Below, in pieces: positions 53,265 to 63,310 of a stretch of DNA of 64,000 nucleotides. Where the stretch lies: positions 6,572,001 to 6,636,000 of the forward strand of contig NZ_CP108131.1 in NCBI RefSeq assembly GCF_036203305.1, written 5' to 3'. The position numbers and the translations under genes were made by a program. Numbering within the stretch: the stretch's first letter is position 1; each line of letters starts with the position of its first letter. The notes under the pieces are model-generated. The model did no database searches and was not told where the DNA came from. It saw only the letters and a list, made by a program, of their open reading frames with translations. This DNA is from Streptomyces sp. NBC_00190 (lineage in GTDB: Bacteria; Actinomycetota; Actinomycetes; Streptomycetales; Streptomycetaceae).

Positions 53265-55252
53265 GCGATGGCCTCGCGATTTCGGGGAGATTCGGGGCGG
53301 GGTGCCGGCTTGGGCACGGGCGAACGCGCCAGCACGGTGCCGATGAGCTGTTCGAGGATGCCGATGCCGTTGCGGGTCATCACCGACGCGGGGTGGAACT
53401 GCACCGAGGCGAAGCCGGGCCCGCGCAGCGCGTGGACCTCTCCCGTCGCCGGGTCCCGGGACACCTCCACCCACCCCGGGCGCGACCGCGGCCCCTCAAG
53501 GCGATCGGCCGGGGAGAGGGCCGCGAAGGTGTTGTAGAAGTACACGTCCTCGCGCTGCCCGAAGAGGTCGACGGTGCGCTGGACGCCCTGGTGCGGCACC
53601 CGCTTGCGGACCAGGGGCAGACCGAGCACGCCGCACAGGGCCTGGTGGCCCAGGCAGACCGACAGGAACGGAGTGCCGGCCGCCAGCAACTGCCGCGTCC
53701 GGTCCCGCAGGTGCGCGATCTTGACGTGGCCGGTCTCGCGCGGGTCCCCGGGACCGGGCCCCACGACCACCAGGTCCTGACCGGCCACCGAGTACGGCTC
53801 GTCGAACCGCCGCACCGTCACGTCGAGCCCGAGCCCGCGCAGCAGCGTCGCGCCCATGGCCGTGAAGGTGTCCTCGGCGTCGATCAGCAGGGCCCGGCGG
53901 CCCGCCAGGTGCGGCGGGCGCGGCGAGCGGTCACCGGGGGAGGCCCGCCAGAAGCCCGCCAGCGGGTCGTTGCGCGCGCGCAGTGCCCGCGAGACCCCGG
54001 GATCGGCCCCGAGCCGGCCGGCCGCGGGCTCGTGCGGTGCCCGTCCGGGCGGTGCCCCGATGTCCAGGGCGGCGAGCAGCCCGGCGGCCTTGGCCCGGGT
54101 CTCCTCGGCCTCGGACACCGGGTCGGAGTCGCGTACGAGGGTGGCGCCGACGCCCAGCCGCAGCCGGCCCCTGCGGTCCACGTCCGCGGTACGGATCAGG
54201 ATCGCGGAGTCCAGCCGGCGTTCCCCGGCGGCGTCCCGGCCGAGCAGAGCCGCGACACCGGCGTAGTAACCGCGGCCGTCCGGCTCGTACTTGGCGATGA
54301 CGTGGCAGGCGCTCTCCAGCGGACTGCCGGTGACGGTCGGCGCGAAGAGGGTCTCGCGCAGCACCTCGCGCGGATCGCGGTCGCAGTGTCCTTCGATGAA
54401 GTATTCGGTGTGCGCGAGGTGGCTCATCTCCCGCAGCCGCGGCCCCACGACCCGGCCGCCCTGCGGGCATAGCCGGCTCATCATCTTGAGCTCCTCGTCG
54501 AGCACCATGTACAGCTCGTTGCGCTCCTTGCCGTCCGCGAGGAACTCCAGGACGCCGGCGGGGGTGGCGCCGCCCCGCGGGTAGCGGTACGTGCCGCTGA
54601 TCGGGTTCATCACGGCCGTGCCCCCGTCCAGCGTGATGTGCCGCTCGGGACTGGCGCCGATGAGGGTGCGCCCGCCGGAGCGGATGAGGAACGTCCAGTA
54701 CGCGCCGGGGGAGTTGCGCAGCAGCCGTCCGTACAGAGCCAGCGCCGACCGGGCCGACCAGCCGTCGATCCATGCGGTGTAGGTGCGCTTGAGGACGAAG
54801 TTGGCCCCGGCGCCCGATCCGATCTCGTCCTCGACGATCCGCCGCGCCGTCTGCGCGTAGGCCGCGTCGTCCACGTCGAACGCGCCGCCGCGGACGGTCA
54901 GGGCGGACTCCGGCAGCGCGGCGAGGAGGGCGTCCAGCGGTACGGCGCCCTGCTCGTGTATGTCCATGACGAGCAGCTCCTCGCCGTCGTCCGGGCAGGC
55001 GTAGCCGCGCTCGGCGATCTGCCGGTACGGCAGCAGGACCAGCTGCTCGTGACGCTCGCCCGGGGTCGCCGGGGGCAGCGGGATGTCCGCCAGGGCGGAG
55101 ACGGGCGTCATCTCACCGATGAGCACGTCCACCGAGGCGCCGTCGCCCGCCTCCGGCCGGTGCAGCAGGGCGAACGAGGCCGCCCCGCCCGCCTCGCCCA
55201 GCCGGTCCAGCAGGGCGGCCACGTCACCGGCGTCCCCCATCGGGCCCGTCAT
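53261..55252 (-). CDS. phzE: ADIC synthase PhzE (chorismate-binding plus glutamine amidotransferase)
   Basis: This 663-residue fusion makes 2-amino-2-desoxyisochorismate. The N-terminal part is a chorismate-utilising domain (MNPISGTYRYPRGG, DEELKMMSRLCPQGG, VTGSPLESACHVI, GYYAGVAALLGRD). The C-terminal class I amidotransferase has catalytic Cys in LSVCLGHQALCG and His in VQFHPASVMT. The residue usually given as catalytic Glu after HP is Ala here; see findings. Start ATG at 55252 overlaps phzD stop. Confidence 0.94.
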   Translation of the reverse strand: MTGPMGDAGDVAALLDRLGEAGGAASFALLHRPEAGDGASVDVLIGEMTPVSALADIPLPPATPGERHEQLVLLPYRQIAERGYACPDDGEELLVMDIHEQGAVPLDALLAALPESALTVRGGAFDVDDAAYAQTARRIVEDEIGSGAGANFVLKRTYTAWIDGWSARSALALYGRLLRNSPGAYWTFLIRSGGRTLIGASPERHITLDGGTAVMNPISGTYRYPRGGATPAGVLEFLADGKERNELYMVLDEELKMMSRLCPQGGRVVGPRLREMSHLAHTEYFIEGHCDRDPREVLRETLFAPTVTGSPLESACHVIAKYEPDGRGYYAGVAALLGRDAAGERRLDSAILIRTADVDRRGRLRLGVGATLVRDSDPVSEAEETRAKAAGLLAALDIGAPPGRAPHEPAAGRLGADPGVSRALRARNDPLAGFWRASPGDRSPRPPHLAGRRALLIDAEDTFTAMGATLLRGLGLDVTVRRFDEPYSVAGQDLVVVGPGPGDPRETGHVKIAHLRDRTRQLLAAGTPFLSVCLGHQALCGVLGLPLVRKRVPHQGVQRTVDLFGQREDVYFYNTFAALSPADRLEGPRSRPGWVEVSRDPATGEVHALRGPGFASVQFHPASVMTRNGIGILEQLIGTVLARSPVPKPAPRPESPRNREAIA

Positions 55253-55929
55253 CGGGCGGCACCCGGACCCCGCGGCGCGGGGCCGCCCCGGAAGGCCGTC
55301 AGCACCGTTTCGGTGGGCACCACCACGGAACACCGGGCCGCCGCGTACTCCAGCGCCATCCGGTGGTCGGCCTCGCCGAAGTCCGCCACGGCATCCGCCA
55401 CGATGAACGACTCGATGTCGCGGGCCAGGGCGTCGCAGGCGGTCTGGAGCACACCGATGTGCGCGTACACCCCGCACAGCACCAGCTGGTCGCGGCCCAG
55501 GGTGCGCATCAGCTCCGCCAGACGGGTGCGGAAGAAGGCGCTGGGCCGCCACTTGGTGAGCACGTGGTCCCCGGCCGCCGGCCCGAACTGCTCGGGGAAG
55601 CCCCGGTGCTCGGGCGCCGTGCTCATTCCGGGTCCCCAGAAGTCCGCCAGCAGGCCGCGCTGGCGCGGGGTCATGTCGCCGGGCTGCGCGGTGTACGCGA
55701 CTGGCACGCCGGCCTCGGCGGCGCCCTGCCGCAGCGCGGTCACGCGGTCCTCCAGCCCCGTCCGCGGCTCCTGCCCGGCCGGCAGGAACTGCAGGAAGTA
55801 GTGCTGCATGTCGTGGATCAGCAGCAGCGCGCGGGTGGGGTCGGCCTCCCAGGCGGCTGTGTTCTCCGGCAGGCCGGCGGGCGCGGGCAGGGGGTACGGG
55901 CGGATGGCGGGAATGGCGGAGAGCGCCAA
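55249..55929 (-). CDS. phzD: Isochorismatase PhzD
   Basis: This 226-residue isochorismatase-fold enzyme hydrolyses the vinyl ether of ADIC to give DHHA. Catalytic Asp40 (LLIHDMQHYF) corresponds to Asp38 of P. aeruginosa PhzD, Lys is in LTKWRPSAF, and CGVYAHIGVLQTACDA is the cis-peptide region. There is no C-terminal aryl carrier domain; that domain is a separate gene just upstream. TTG at 55929 follows AAAGGAG by 8 bases. Confidence 0.93.
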   Translation of the reverse strand: MALSAIPAIRPYPLPAPAGLPENTAAWEADPTRALLLIHDMQHYFLQFLPAGQEPRTGLEDRVTALRQGAAEAGVPVAYTAQPGDMTPRQRGLLADFWGPGMSTAPEHRGFPEQFGPAAGDHVLTKWRPSAFFRTRLAELMRTLGRDQLVLCGVYAHIGVLQTACDALARDIESFIVADAVADFGEADHRMALEYAAARCSVVVPTETVLTAFRGGPAPRGPGAAR

Positions 55930-55994
55930 GGCTCTGGCTCCTTTCGGGTCCGGTGCGCAAGGGGGGCCGGGGAGGCGGCCGGGGGCGGTCGGCC

Positions 55995-56243
55995 TCAGGC
56001 GTCCGTGGTGACGGAGGCGACGTGCCGGGCCCAGCCCCCGATGGTCGGATCCGCCACCAGGGACTCGAATTTCACTGGTACGCCGCTGCGCCGCCAGCGG
56101 CCGCTGAGCCGCATCAGGTCCAGCGAGGTCAGGCCCAGGAGAACCAGGTTCGCCTGGTCGGGAATGTCGTCCGGCGCCGTGTCGATCAGCGCGGCGACCA
56201 CCGCCCGGATCTCGTCCGCCGAGCGGGGCGCGTCGGTGTCCAT
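55995..56243 (-). CDS. Stand-alone aryl carrier protein
   Basis: This 82-residue carrier protein has its phosphopantetheine Ser40 in LLGLTSLDLMRLSGRWRRSG, followed by VKFESLVADPTIGGWARHV. The WRRxGxxVxFxxLxxxPT pattern matches the ArCP domains at the end of EntB/VibB isochorismatases more than fatty-acid ACPs. It sits between an EntE-like ligase and phzD, as if an EntB fusion had been split. It likely carries an activated aryl acid. Confidence 0.88.
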   Translation of the reverse strand: MDTDAPRSADEIRAVVAALIDTAPDDIPDQANLVLLGLTSLDLMRLSGRWRRSGVPVKFESLVADPTIGGWARHVASVTTDA

Positions 56244-56273
56244 CGTGGTGTCGGCCTTTCTGTGGCGGTCGGT

Positions 56274-57962
56274 TCAGCCCGCGTGCGGTGCTGCCGCACG
56301 GGGCGCGCGGGCGGGGAGGAACGCCGCCGCGGCGGGGACGGCCTCGCCGCGCGCGAGCGCGGCGAGCACCTTCTTGTCGGTCTTTCCGAGACCGGTCAGG
56401 GGCAGTTCGGTGACGATCTCGACGCGGTCCGGCAGCTTGTACGCGGCCAGGCCGCGCTGCTCCAGGGCCGTCTTGATCTCGGCCAGCGTCGGGGCCCGGT
56501 CCACGGGGACGAGGAAGGCACAGGTGCGCTCGCCCAGGAACGCGTCGGGACAGGGCACGACGGCCGCGCGGGAGACCGATCCGAGGGCCAGGAGATGGCC
56601 TTCGACCTCGGCGGCGGAAACCTTGTCGCCGCCGCGGATGATGACGTCCTTGATGCGACCCTCGATCACGAGGTTTCCCTCGGGCGTCAACCGTGCCAGG
56701 TCGCCGCTGCGGTAGAAGCCGTCGTCGGTGAAGGCCCGGCTGTTGTGCTCCGGGGCCCGGTAGTAGCCCCGGAGCGTGTATGGGCCCCGCGCGAGCAGCT
56801 CGCCGATGCCACCCGGCGACAGCTCCCGGTCCTGCTCGTCGACGATGCGGATCTCGTCGGCCGCGGAGACCGGCCGCCCCTGGGTGCCCAGCACGGTGGC
56901 GGCCGGATCGTCCTCGCGGGTGAAGGTCAGCAGTCCCTCGGCCATCCCGAAGACCTGCTGGAGCCGGCAGCCGAAGGCGGGCTCGACGCGCGCGGCCACC
57001 TCCGGGTACAGCTTGGCGCTGCCCACCTGGAGGAAGCGGAGGCTGCCGAGGTCCGCCTCGTGCCATTCCGCCGCCTCCAGCCACAACTGCAGGACGCTCG
57101 GAACGACGGAGGTGAAGGTCACGCCCTCCCGTTCGATGAGCGGGAAGCACCGCTCGGGGGTGGGGTCCTGGGCCAGCACCACAGTGCCGCCGGCGCCGAG
57201 CATCCCGATCACCCCGGGGCAGCCCCAGGTGAAGTTGAACTCGACGGGTAGGACGGCGAGGTACACGTCGTCGGCGGAGACCGGGCCCGCCGCGCGGGCG
57301 GCCCGGGCCTGGCAGACGTAGTCGTCGTGGGTGCGCGGGATCAGCTTCGGAAGGGCGGTGGTGCCCCCGGACAGCAGGAAGAACGCGACGTCCGAAGCAT
57401 CGGGGGCGGGCAGCGGCACGGGCTCGGCGTCCACCTCCGCCAGCGGTACGACGTCCCCGTCCCCCTTCTCGTCCCCGGTCTGCGGGGCGCCGGAGACGAA
57501 GAGGTGCGTGAGCCCGCCGACCTCCGCGCGGACCTGACGGGCCAGCCCGAGGTGGTCGAAGCCGTGGTGGCTGTGTGGGAAGACGTATCCGACCGCACCG
57601 GAGTGGTCGCACAGATGGCGGATCTCCTGGGCGCGGTGGGCGGGCAGCGCGAAGACCGGCAGGGCGCCGAGGCGGAACAGCGCGAAGCACACGACGACGA
57701 AGTCCGGTCCGTTGGGCAGCTGGACCACGACCCGGTCACCCGCGCCGATGCCGCGGGCGCGGAAGCCGACGGCCATCCGCCGGGTGCGCAGGCCCAGTTC
57801 GGCGTACGAGATCCGTACGTCGTCCTGGACGAGCGCGGCCTTGTCGCCGTGCGCGGCGACGGCGGCGTCCAGCAGGTCCACCAGGCTCTCGCTACGCCAG
57901 TGGCCCTCGGCGCGGTGGCGTGCGGCCACCTCAGGTGGCCAGGGGGTGCATCCTTCGAGCAT
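56274..57962 (-). CDS. Aryl-AMP ligase (EntE/DhbE-type)
   Basis: This 562-residue adenylating enzyme has core motif LLSGGTTALPKLIPRTHDDY, A5-like QQVFGMAEGLLTFTR, A7 YRSGDLARLTPEGNL and A10 LTGLGKTDKK. The LIPRTHDDY and FGMAEGL segments are hallmarks of 2,3-dihydroxybenzoate-type ligases. The Asn in PVEFNFTWGCPG aligns with the hydroxyl-contacting Asn of DhbE. It probably loads an aryl acid on the adjacent carrier protein. GAGAGGAG precedes the ATG. The substrate may be a phenazine or anthranilate acid; that is inference. Confidence 0.9.
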   Translation of the reverse strand: MLEGCTPWPPEVAARHRAEGHWRSESLVDLLDAAVAAHGDKAALVQDDVRISYAELGLRTRRMAVGFRARGIGAGDRVVVQLPNGPDFVVVCFALFRLGALPVFALPAHRAQEIRHLCDHSGAVGYVFPHSHHGFDHLGLARQVRAEVGGLTHLFVSGAPQTGDEKGDGDVVPLAEVDAEPVPLPAPDASDVAFFLLSGGTTALPKLIPRTHDDYVCQARAARAAGPVSADDVYLAVLPVEFNFTWGCPGVIGMLGAGGTVVLAQDPTPERCFPLIEREGVTFTSVVPSVLQLWLEAAEWHEADLGSLRFLQVGSAKLYPEVAARVEPAFGCRLQQVFGMAEGLLTFTREDDPAATVLGTQGRPVSAADEIRIVDEQDRELSPGGIGELLARGPYTLRGYYRAPEHNSRAFTDDGFYRSGDLARLTPEGNLVIEGRIKDVIIRGGDKVSAAEVEGHLLALGSVSRAAVVPCPDAFLGERTCAFLVPVDRAPTLAEIKTALEQRGLAAYKLPDRVEIVTELPLTGLGKTDKKVLAALARGEAVPAAAAFLPARAPRAAAPHAG

Positions 57963-57994
57963 CGAAAGAACTCCTCTCGGGTCTCTGATCGGGG

Positions 57995-59035
57995 TCAGCC
58001 GGTCCCGCCGGGCTCGGCGGTGATCTCCAGCAGGGCGCAGGCGGCCTCCATGCCGGTGGTGAAGCCGAGCATCAGCACCTGGTCCCCGGTCCGTACCTGG
58101 CCGCTGCTCCACAGGTGTTCGAGACCGAGGGCGAAGTCGGACACGCTCGCGTGGCCGATGCGGCGGTTGAACTCCCACGTACCGCGCTCGGCGCGCAGGT
58201 CCAGCGGGTCGAGGAGGAACACGCTCAGCGGATCCCGATTGAAGCCGTTGTGCACGATCCGGGCGACCTGGTCGAGTGAACTGCTGGCGGACGTCAGCGT
58301 GCGCTGCACGCTGTCGGCGATCAGCTCGCCGAAGTCCCCGAGCGGGATGGCACCACCCTCCGCCCACTTCAGCCGCCAGTGCTCCAGACGGGTCTCGAAG
58401 TCCATCACCCGGTGCACCGGCGCCTGCGGGGGCAGCAGCGGCTCGTTCCCGCGGTGCATGGCCTCCATGCCGGGCTGCGAGACGAAGTCCATGGCGAGCA
58501 GCCGGGCGAAGCCGCCGCGCCGCGAAACCACCAGCGAGGAGCCTGCGTCCGCGAGCACGAACATCGACGAGGACCGCCAGCGGTCCACCAGAGGTGTCGC
58601 GAAGTTGTCGGCGGCTGTCAGCAGCATCGCCGCGTCGGGATCGGCCGAGGCGCCCAGGTACAGTGCCGCCGTCTGGAGGCCCGCCAGCAGACCGAGACAG
58701 CCGTGCTGGACGTGGAAGGCGGACACCGGCCGGTCCAGAGTGTGCAGCAGTACGTAGTGGGCCGGCGACCAGCCTTCGGGGCCCTGGTAGTACGTGCTGC
58801 TGTGGATAAGGCCCCGGAAGTCCTCCGGCCGGTGGCCGGACCGCCCGATCGCGGTCTGTGCGGCGCGTACGGCCATGTCGACGGCGGACAAGGACTCCTC
58901 GACGGCGACCGACTCCAGGCCGGAAGCCTCGCGGGCCTCTTCGTCGTACCGGCCGGTGCGGACCGCTTGTTCCGTCGTGACGGCGGGCGGGAGGTACGTG
59001 CCGACCCCCGCGAGGTGGATGTTCTCGAAGTTCAT
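57995..59035 (-). CDS. KAS III-like acyltransferase (CerJ/ChlB-type)
   Basis: This 346-residue thiolase-fold protein is of the FabH family, with active-site Cys113 in HVQHGCLGLLAGLQ and His262 in RIVHNGFNRD. The usual catalytic Asn (GNTS) is replaced: the matching segment is RIGHASVSDF (His295, Asp300). Loss of Asn is a mark of CerJ/ChlB/DpsC-like enzymes that transfer acyl groups to O or N nucleophiles or load starters rather than extend by decarboxylation. It could accept the aryl group from the carrier protein. The ATG overlaps the tautomerase stop. Confidence 0.87.
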   Translation of the reverse strand: MNFENIHLAGVGTYLPPAVTTEQAVRTGRYDEEAREASGLESVAVEESLSAVDMAVRAAQTAIGRSGHRPEDFRGLIHSSTYYQGPEGWSPAHYVLLHTLDRPVSAFHVQHGCLGLLAGLQTAALYLGASADPDAAMLLTAADNFATPLVDRWRSSSMFVLADAGSSLVVSRRGGFARLLAMDFVSQPGMEAMHRGNEPLLPPQAPVHRVMDFETRLEHWRLKWAEGGAIPLGDFGELIADSVQRTLTSASSSLDQVARIVHNGFNRDPLSVFLLDPLDLRAERGTWEFNRRIGHASVSDFALGLEHLWSSGQVRTGDQVLMLGFTTGMEAACALLEITAEPGGTG

Positions 59036-59217
59036 GCGCCGGGCTTCCCCGCGATCCCCCAGCTCTCCCGGGGCACGGGGGTGAGCACCACCCACACGGC
59101 CTCGCGCACCTCCTCGCCCAGCGCACCGGCCGCGGCGTCCGTGAGGCGGCCGATCAGCTCGGCGCGGGTGCGCTCGTCGAGCCGGTCCTGGTAGAGCTTC
59201 ACTTCGATGAGAGGCAT
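59032..59217 (-). CDS. 4-oxalocrotonate tautomerase-like small protein
   Basis: This 61-residue protein has the tautomerase layout: catalytic Pro2 (MPLIEVKLYQDRLDERTR), middle ALGEEVREAVWVVL and ending VPRESWGIAGKPGA. Such proteins tautomerise keto-enol or act as C-C bond enzymes. It overlaps the DegT gene by 19 bp and the KAS III-like gene by 4 bp, so it is part of the operon. Its substrate in the cluster is unknown. Confidence 0.83.
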   Translation of the reverse strand: MPLIEVKLYQDRLDERTRAELIGRLTDAAAGALGEEVREAVWVVLTPVPRESWGIAGKPGA

Positions 59218-60446
59218 GACAGTCCTTTCACTTCGGAGCTGAGAACGTCTTCGAGAGCGGCCACCAGATGGTCGACCTGACGGTCGGAAAGCCCGGGCTG
59301 GCACGGTAGGTTGACGTGCTGGCCGAACCACAGTTCCTCGGCGACCGGGCACTGCCCGAGGCCATGACCCCGCTCGCGCCACTCCGGCAGCAGATGGAGC
59401 GGCAGGTAGCGCAGCTGGACCTCCACACCGCGCTCGTCGAGACCGCGGACCACCGCCTCGCGCAGGCCGGGCGGGCCGTCCACGAAGAAGGTGTAGAGGT
59501 GCTGGGCGTGCCGCACCCCGGACCGCGGCTGCTGGAGGCGGGTGTACGGATGGCCGGCGATCACCTCGTCCAGCCGGCGGGCGATCTCCCGTCTGCGGTC
59601 CACCAGTTCGTCCAGCCGTTCCATCTGGGCCAGGCCCACGGCGGCCGCCGCCTCGGACAGGGTGGCGTTGGTGCCCGGGCGGCGGACCTCGGAGCACACC
59701 TGCTCGTACGCGGGTGACGCGTATTTCATCCAGGGCAGCAACTCCCGGCCCGGCACGAGGCCCTCGTGGCGGGCCGACGCGAATTCTCCGTCCACCTCGT
59801 TGGAGCGGAGCCGGTCCAGCCGCTCGGCCCAGTCGTCCCGGTCCAGGGTGATCATGCCGCCCTCGCCGAGGGTGGTGATGTTCTTGGACGCGTGGAAGCT
59901 GAAGCAGCCGATGTCGCCCAGGGAGCCGGGGCGGCGGCCGTCGTACACCGCGCCCAGCGCGTGCGCGCAGTCCTCGATCACCGTGATGCCCCGGTCCCGG
60001 GTCACCGCCGTGATCTCGTCCATCTCCGCGCTCCAGCCACCGTAGTGGACCAGCAGCACGGCCCGGGTACGGTCGGTGATCAGCGACTTCAGCGACGCCG
60101 GGTCGATGTTCAGCGAGTCGGGGTCGACATCGCAGAACCGGACGGTGGCTGGCAGCCCGAGCAGGGGCTGGACGGTCGCCTGGAACGTCTGGGGGGTGAC
60201 GATGACCTCGTCGCCCTCCTTCAGGTCCAGCAGGTGGATGGCCAGTTCCAGCGCGACCGTGCCACTGGTGACCGACAGGGCGTGCCGCGTGCCGATGTGT
60301 TCGCGGAACCGCTGCTCGAAGCGGTCCCGGAACGATCCCGTGGACAGGGAGCCGTCCGAGGCGATCAGTTGCTCCAGCGCCTTGGCCTCGGCTGCACCGA
60401 GGATGCTGCCACGGCTCACGTACGGCACGGCGTAGGTTCCGCGCAT
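59199..60446 (-). CDS. DegT/DnrJ/EryC1-family aminotransferase
   Basis: This 415-residue PLP enzyme has its Schiff-base Lys188 in FSFHASKNITTLGEGGM, plus TSGTVALELAIHLL, VTPQTFQATVQPLLG and VIEDCAHALGA. The family makes amino sugars, AHBA or aminocyclitols. No deoxysugar genes are in the window, so an amino-benzoate or aminoketone substrate is possible. GGAGGA precedes the ATG. First gene of the minus-strand operon of at least eight genes. Confidence 0.9.
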   Translation of the reverse strand: MRGTYAVPYVSRGSILGAAEAKALEQLIASDGSLSTGSFRDRFEQRFREHIGTRHALSVTSGTVALELAIHLLDLKEGDEVIVTPQTFQATVQPLLGLPATVRFCDVDPDSLNIDPASLKSLITDRTRAVLLVHYGGWSAEMDEITAVTRDRGITVIEDCAHALGAVYDGRRPGSLGDIGCFSFHASKNITTLGEGGMITLDRDDWAERLDRLRSNEVDGEFASARHEGLVPGRELLPWMKYASPAYEQVCSEVRRPGTNATLSEAAAAVGLAQMERLDELVDRRREIARRLDEVIAGHPYTRLQQPRSGVRHAQHLYTFFVDGPPGLREAVVRGLDERGVEVQLRYLPLHLLPEWRERGHGLGQCPVAEELWFGQHVNLPCQPGLSDRQVDHLVAALEDVLSSEVKGLSCLSSK

Positions 60447-60557
60447 GACGGGTCCTCCGGCGTTGGGGTCGGGGAGTGGGGGGCTGCCGCATCCCACGGC
60501 AGGCATGCCGGAAATCAAGCATTGCGGCCCCGCCCCGGGCAAGGGAAAACACCATTC

Positions 60558-62583
<2,026 letters not shown>

Positions 62584-62596
62584 GGGGGGAATGTAC

Positions 62597-63310
62597 ATGC
62601 GAGGCAATCAGCTCGCCGAATTACGCCACGGGATGTACAGCGAGCCGCTCAGTGAATCGTGCCGGCGCGTTCTCGAACGCGGCGAGCACGCTCTCGTCGG
62701 AGTGAGCGCGGGCAACAGCTATTTCGGCCAGGAGCGCCTGACCGGGCTGCTGGAATGGGCCGGCCGTACGTTCTCCGCCGTCGACGTGGTGTACGTCGAC
62801 ACGCACATCGACACCATGCTCGTCGCCGACGGGCGTCCTCCCGAATACGCGGCGCGTTCGGCCCGCAGCACCGTTAAGGACGTCCGCCGGCGGATCCGCC
62901 GCGCCGTGGAGCGGGCCGACCCGGCCGGCCTGCGGATCCGGGTGCGCGCGCTGAGCGAACTGCTCCACACCCCGGAGTACCGGGAAGTGCGGCGGCGGAC
63001 GGACCGCGCCATGCGCGAGGATCCCGGATTCGCCGCCACCTGCGAGGAGATGGTGCGCCAGGTGGTGGAGCACCGCACGGGCCGGGGAGCCGCGGTCACT
63101 CCGGCGCATCTGGAGGCCGGCATGGGCTACGTCCAGGCCGAGGCGCCGCTCTTCGTCGATGCGCCCACCGTCTTCAACGTGCCCTCGTCCATGGTCTGTT
63201 ACCACACGGACACCCCGATCAGTACCTATCTCGTGCAGCCGGATTCTACCTTCCGCGTCGCACCGGGCCATGGCCACATGATCGTCCGGCCGGCTACTGC
63301 GGACTGCTGA
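62597..63310 (+). CDS. albC: tRNA-dependent cyclodipeptide synthase (AlbC-like, NYH subfamily)
   Basis: This 237-residue CDPS joins two aminoacyl-tRNAs into a cyclodipeptide. GEHALVGVSAGNSYF holds catalytic Ser37; VVYVDTHIDTMLVADGR, LSELLHTPEYREVRRRTDRA and YVQAEAPLF (Tyr178, Glu182) follow, and VCYHTDTPI gives Tyr202/His203. These positions equal AlbC numbering when translation starts at ATG 62597, which also has GGGGGG at proper spacing; ATG 62591 would abut it. Codon 9 is TTA (62621-62623). Residues N40, Y202, H203 place it in the NYH subfamily. Substrate amino acids are not predicted. Confidence 0.95.
   Translation: MRGNQLAELRHGMYSEPLSESCRRVLERGEHALVGVSAGNSYFGQERLTGLLEWAGRTFSAVDVVYVDTHIDTMLVADGRPPEYAARSARSTVKDVRRRIRRAVERADPAGLRIRVRALSELLHTPEYREVRRRTDRAMREDPGFAATCEEMVRQVVEHRTGRGAAVTPAHLEAGMGYVQAEAPLFVDAPTVFNVPSSMVCYHTDTPISTYLVQPDSTFRVAPGHGHMIVRPATADC

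Noticed and set aside
55249..57962. Interpreting ligase, carrier protein and isochorismatase as a catechol siderophore set
   Set aside because: The isochorismatase is followed by PhzE and PhzC, with PhzF, PhzB and PhzG nearby; no isochorismate synthase, DHB dehydrogenase (EntA) or NRPS is present. Not fully excluded for the ligase substrate.
57995..59035. Calling the KAS III-like gene a primary-metabolism FabH
   Set aside because: It lacks the catalytic Asn, is not near other fatty acid genes and is coupled within a phz operon.
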